A stretch of 64,000 bases of DNA, taken from NCBI RefSeq assembly GCF_013368755.1, contig NC_049563.1, forward strand, positions 4,278,001 through 4,342,000. Direction: 5' to 3'. Positions 59,290 through 64,000 of this stretch are shown here, piece by piece. The stretch is from Talaromyces rugulosus. Its lineage: Eukaryota > Ascomycota > Eurotiomycetes > Eurotiales > Trichocomaceae. The position numbers and the translations under genes are program-made. The notes beneath the pieces are model-generated. The model had not been told where the DNA came from. It did no database searches and saw nothing but the letters and a program-made list of their open reading frames with translations. Position 1 is the first letter of the stretch; every line of letters starts with the position of its first letter.

Positions 59290-62200
59290 ATGACTTCCAG
59301 GCAGAGCGAGCCTATTGCCATTATTGGCAGTAGTTGTCGATTTGCTGGGGATGCCAGCTCGCCATCTAAGCTCTGGGATATCCTGCAAAAGCCCAAAGAC
59401 CTTCGACGTGAGGTCACAGATCGCTTTAACATCAATAGTTTCTACCATTCAGACCCATCACACCATGGCCACACCAACGTTAAGCATGCATACCTTCTAG
59501 ATGAAGACCTTGGAGGATTTGATGCCGAATTCTTTAGTGTCAAACCAGTTGAAGCTAAAGCAATTGATCCACAACAACGACTTCTAATGGAAGTCGTATA
59601 CGAGGGGTTGGAATCAGCAGGCGTAGACATCACTGATCTGCGAGGCAGTGATACCGGCGTCTACGTCGGTGTGATGGTTGGCGACTATGGGACGATGTCT
59701 CTCCGTGATATGGATCAAACCCCAACGTACTATGCCACCGGTACAGGAAGAAGTATCCTTTCTAATCGAGTATCATACTTTTTTGACTGGCGTGGTCCCT
59801 CCATTTCTATCGATACAGCGTGCTCATCCAGTCTGATCGCGATTCATATGGCCGTACAATCTCTTCGAAGTGGCGAGAGTCACATGGCAGTTGCCTGCGG
59901 TTCGAATTTGATCTTGGGGCCGGAGAACTTTATTATAGAAAGCAAGTTAAAGATGCTTTCTCCGGATGGTCGCAGTCGTATGTGGGACGAAGGCGCCAAT
60001 GGTTACGCTCGTGGAGAGGGTGTCGCCTCCGTTGTGCTAAAGACACTCAGTGCTGCCATTGCGGATGGTGATCAAATTGAATGCGTAATTCGAGAGACTG
60101 CCACAAACCAGGACGGCGCTACCAATGGTATCACAATGCCTAGTGCCACGGCCCAGGAGTCGTTGATTCGATCCACATATGCAAGAGCAGGACTGGATTT
60201 ACGCGTCCCCAGCGACCGACCACAATATTTCGAAGCCCATGGTACTGGTACCCCAGCCGGTGACCCAATCGAAGCTGAAGCGATACAAAATGCCTTTTAC
60301 GGCTCCTTTGATGGTGGCTCTAAGCTGAATAGTGATGGGCATCCACTTTACGTCGGGTCCATCAAAACAGTGCTTGGGCACACGGAGAGTACTGCAGGTA
60401 TTGCAGCGATCCTCAAAGCATCCGAAGCTCTCCGCCACGGAGTTATACCACCAAATATGTTACTTGAGAACCTTTCAAACAGTGTCAAGCCATTTTACCA
60501 GGATTTGGAGATTCCGACGACTGCCAAGAAGTGGCCTCATGTTCAGGAGGATCTCCGGAGAGCTAGTGTAAACAGCTTTGGTTTTGGTGGCTCCAACGCC
60601 CATGCTATTCTCGAGAGTTATAACAACAATAGGTCAAGCGGTTCTGACATTCAGGCTGTATATGGTCCTCTGGTTTTCTCTGCATTTTCAGAGAAATCAC
60701 TGCGTCAATCCTTGTCTGCCTACGCCCAACACTTAGAAACTGACGGCGCATCGATCAACATAGCAGATCTTGCATATACCCTACGAAAGCGACGGACTGC
60801 TTTCTCTCACCGGCTTTCCATTCCAGCATCATCAATTGTCGACCTCAAAGAAAAGTTACTGTCCAAATTGAAAGATGAAGACACCCCACTTGGTATCAAA
60901 GCTTTGCCAAAATCTAAAAATGGCAAAGCAAAGCTTCTGGGTATCTTCACCGGTCAGGGAGCACAGTATGCCCGCATGGGTGCTGAGTTGATTGAACAGA
61001 ATCCAGTGGCGCGACAGATTATTCAGGAATTGGAAGCTCACCTTGCAAAATTACCAGCCAAGGACCGCCCTACGTGGTCACTCGAGAAGGAGATCCTTGC
61101 TTCACCAGAAGTATCCCGCATTGGTGATGCAGTACTGTCGCAGCCACTCTGCACTGCAATTCAAATTTTACTACTCCACATACTTCGAATGGCTGGTGTT
61201 GAACTCGATGCAGCGGTCGGTCACTCATCTGGTGAGATCGCTGCCGCGTACGCTGCTGGCGTTTTAACGGCCAGGGATGCCATCTACATTGCTTACTATC
61301 GTGGCTTACACGTCCAATCGGCGGAAAGCCCCAACGGTAGCAAAATCAAGGGTGCCATGCTTGCAGTGGGTAGCTCCAAGGAGGACATGGATGAGCTGTG
61401 CACAGATGAGATGTTCCGAGGTCGGTTAAATGTCGCAGCCGCCAATTCAGCATCGAGTGTAAGTATTTCTGGTGACGAAGATGCAATCGCAGAACTTCAA
61501 GACATCCTAGACGATGAAAAGAAGTTTAACAGAAGACTTCGTGTTGATACTGCATATCATTCTAACCACATGCTTGCTTGTTTCAATCCATATGTCGAAT
61601 CACTTCGTCAATGTGGAATCGTGTCGCGAAAGCCGAATGGAAAATGCGCCTGGTACTCAAGCGTCTACAACAAGCTAGTCGACGAGGATATGTCTCTTGC
61701 AGATGTTTATTGGGCGGAAAATATGACGAAGCCAGTGTTGTTCTACGACGCTCTCGTTACTGCGCTCGCTTCTGACTCGTACGACGTGGCTCTGGAAATC
61801 GGTGCTCATGCCGCTCTTAAGGGTCCTGCAACTCAGACAATCCAAGAGACTGAAGGAAAAGAGATTCCTTATTGCAGTCTACTCGTCCGTGGAAATGATT
61901 CGATTGAAGCTACCTCGGCTGGATTCGGGTACTTGTGGTCATATCTCGACAAGTCGCTGGTCGATCTCAATAAGCTCGAAATAGCGATGAACGGCGGCAA
62001 CGATCAATTTCAAGTAGTCAAAGGTCTTCCCACCTACCAATGGATTCATGAGCGCAGCTATATGCATGAAACCAGAGCTTCTCGAAAGATTTATCAAACG
62101 CAGGAACCTTTCCACCCAATGTTGGGCCACATCACCCCGGATAGCGCCCCTCATCAAATGATCTGGAAGAACCTTCTACGTGAAAGTGAAATGCAATGGC

Positions 62201-64000
62201 TATCGGGACACAAGGTTCAGAGCCAAACCGTCTTTCCAGCTGCTGGTTACTTGTCATCTGCCATGGAAGCTTCCCGTCGCCTGGCCGATTCTGTCAATCA
62301 AGAAATTCGCCTGATCGAGGTCCGCGATTTTGTCATCCATCAAGCAATTGCCTTTGATCAAGATCATCCCGACATCGAGGTTCTGATTCAGATGGCAAAT
62401 GTCACCCATGAGCGTAATAAAAATCGCATCTTAGCAACTTTCACTTACTCGGCCGTTCTTGGTGCCGGTGCCGACGACTTTACTTTAGCGGCCAGCGGTG
62501 ATGTTGAGATCCTGCTTGGTGAACCTTCGACGTCTCTTTTGCCTACACGCCCAGCACCACTTCCACATGTTATTGACGTTGAGGCGGATCGCTTTTACAC
62601 CGCCTTGGCTGATCTGGGTTACAACTTCAGTGGTAGATTCCGTTCGTTGACTTCACTTCAAAGAAAGCACCACCGCGCTACGTGCTTCGTGAAGATGCAG
62701 CCATTTGAGGAGGGTGAAGTGCCTCTACTGATTCACCCGACGGAGCTTGATGCCGTACTACAGTCTATAATTCTTGCCTACAGCTATCCCTATGACGAAC
62801 AATTGCGTACAATTCACTTGCCCACTTCCATCCAGCAAGTCAGAATCAATCCGGCACTTTGCAACGCAACCGCCTGGCAGCAGGGACAATTAGCCCCCGT
62901 GGACTCTGCCATCGTTCCACGCAAGCCGGATGAGAGAGGAATCACCGGACACGTTCAACTCTACTCTTATGCCGATCAACATGCTGCTATTCAGATCCAA
63001 GGCGCAAGTTTCATGCCTTTCGGTGGAAGTACAGCAGAAGCCGACCGCAGGGTCTTTTCCAAAGTGGACTGGATCAGCAGCCAACTAGATGGCGAGGCCG
63101 CTGCTCGTGAAATACCTCTAGGGGAAAGTCATCGTAACATGGTCATTATGCTAGAAAGGATCGCAACTTTCTATCTCCGTAAATTCCACCGAGAAGTGCC
63201 TGCTGATCATCCTATGAGATCGGAATTCACCACCAAGTGGTACCTCAACTATGCCCGGTATATCACAGATATGGTAGAGACAGGGAAACACAAATGGGCT
63301 CAGAAAGAGTGGCTAAATGACACCATTGAGGACGTCAAGAACTGCAGCAAGGCCTTTGCTCATATCCCGGACGTCCAGATCATGCACCTCGTTGGAGAAC
63401 AGATGCCAAATGTGTTCGAGGGAAAGACAACTATCCTTGAGCAGTTTAGAGCCAATGACATCCTTGACCGTTACTACGCCAGTGGTTTTGGTCTACGAGA
63501 GTCTGGGCAGTGGGTTAGTCGAACTGTGAAGCAACTTGTTGAACGCTTCCCTCACATGAACATCTTAGAAGTTGGTAAGTTATCTGGAGCCTTGCCGGCC
63601 GAAATCTTTGTCAATTTTACTATTATTAATACAAACCATTATCAGGTGCCGGAACTGGTGGTGCTACCAAGGCCATATTTAGGGAAATTGGTTCTAGCTT
63701 CCGATCTTACACCTACACGGATATTTCAGCAGCCTTTTTCGGCAATGCTGCTTCCATTTTCTCACAACATACGGATCGCATGATTTTCAAAACTTTCAAT
63801 GCTGAAAATGATCCTTTGGATCAAGGATACACAGAAGCATCTTACGATTTGATCGTCGCATTTTTTGTCATCCATGCTACTAGCGACCTCGAGCGAGCCT
63901 TGCGCCATATTCGTCGTCTACTAAAGCCAGGTGGTTTTCTTGTCGTTGGTGAGGGCCAGGAAGGTATGAATGGAGTTGCTAGCAGTGGCTTCATCTTTGG
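59290..64000 (+). CDS. Second reducing polyketide synthase (LovB/PKS-NRPS clade), KS-AT-DH-cMT, cut by window end
   Basis: Iterative synthase whose 3' part lies outside the window. Exon 1 is 59290-63574, a 71-bp intron 63575-63645, and the frame continues to the edge. KS begins EPIAIIGSSCRFAGDASS and has DTACSSS (Cys178), EAHGTGTPAGDPIEAEAI and GHTEST. AT has GQGAQYARMG and GHSSGEIAAAY (Ser646). DH has GHKVQSQTVFPAAGY with His974 and the Pro intact. The methyltransferase starts before the intron and reads NILEV-GAGTGGATKAIF across it, then YDLIVAFFVIHA and LLKPGGFLVVGEG. NQDGATNGITMPSATAQ and the TNVKHAYLL segment are typical of LovB-like and PKS-NRPS synthases. Whether it ends in ACP, a condensation domain or a full NRPS module cannot be seen. 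Confidence 0.93.

Noticed and set aside
1..64000. CRISPR arrays, bacterial operons or phage elements
   Set aside because: The DNA is eukaryotic with spliceosomal introns, and no regularly spaced repeat array was seen.

Overview
The window is nuclear DNA of a filamentous ascomycete (Pezizomycotina), most likely of the Eurotiales; the order is an inference from the overall look of the proteins, the subphylum is firm. The genes have many short GT-AG introns (about 50-100 bp) with CTAAC/CTGAC-type branch sites, the mediator, exosome and spliceosome proteins are fungal in type, and the right end carries fungal iterative polyketide synthases.

Positions 1-38,000 are mostly a housekeeping and physiology region. 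From the left it holds a Sec7-PH Arf exchange factor (cut by the window edge), a NicO nickel transporter, a CorA-like membrane protein, an unrecognised conserved-looking protein, a BTB/POZ protein, the inactive metallocarboxypeptidase Ecm14, a tRNA-Arg(TCT), an orphan GIY-YIG-like gene, a relic inverted repeat with RIP-like changes, a family X DNA polymerase (Pol4 type), a Drs2-type P4 flippase, exosome subunit Rrp45 divergent from spliceosome protein Cwc15, mediator subunit Med22, dihydrofolate reductase and a ClC chloride channel.

From about 38,500 to the right edge lies a secondary-metabolite gene cluster. It contains two secreted flavin oxidoreductases of the VAO/BBE family transcribed divergently, a CmcJ/AsaB-type hydroxylase/desaturase, a DHA1-like MFS exporter, a complete highly reducing polyketide synthase without methyltransferase (KS-AT-DH-ER-KR-ACP, 2258 aa), an alcohol-acyltransferase-like enzyme, and the first part of a second polyketide synthase of the LovB/PKS-NRPS clade (KS-AT-DH-cMT, continuing past the window). 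Two reducing synthases flanking one acyltransferase suggest two polyketide chains made separately and joined by an ester, then oxidised by the flavoenzymes and the hydroxylase. That product model is inference. A TTCGGAGG motif recurs in the cluster promoters and is a candidate binding site for an unseen pathway regulator.

Exon borders given for the nickel transporter, the first polyketide synthase, Cwc15, Med22, Ecm14, the BTB protein and the cluster oxidoreductases were checked by hand for reading frame. The 5' end of the acyltransferase and the middle of the GIY-YIG-like gene are unresolved.
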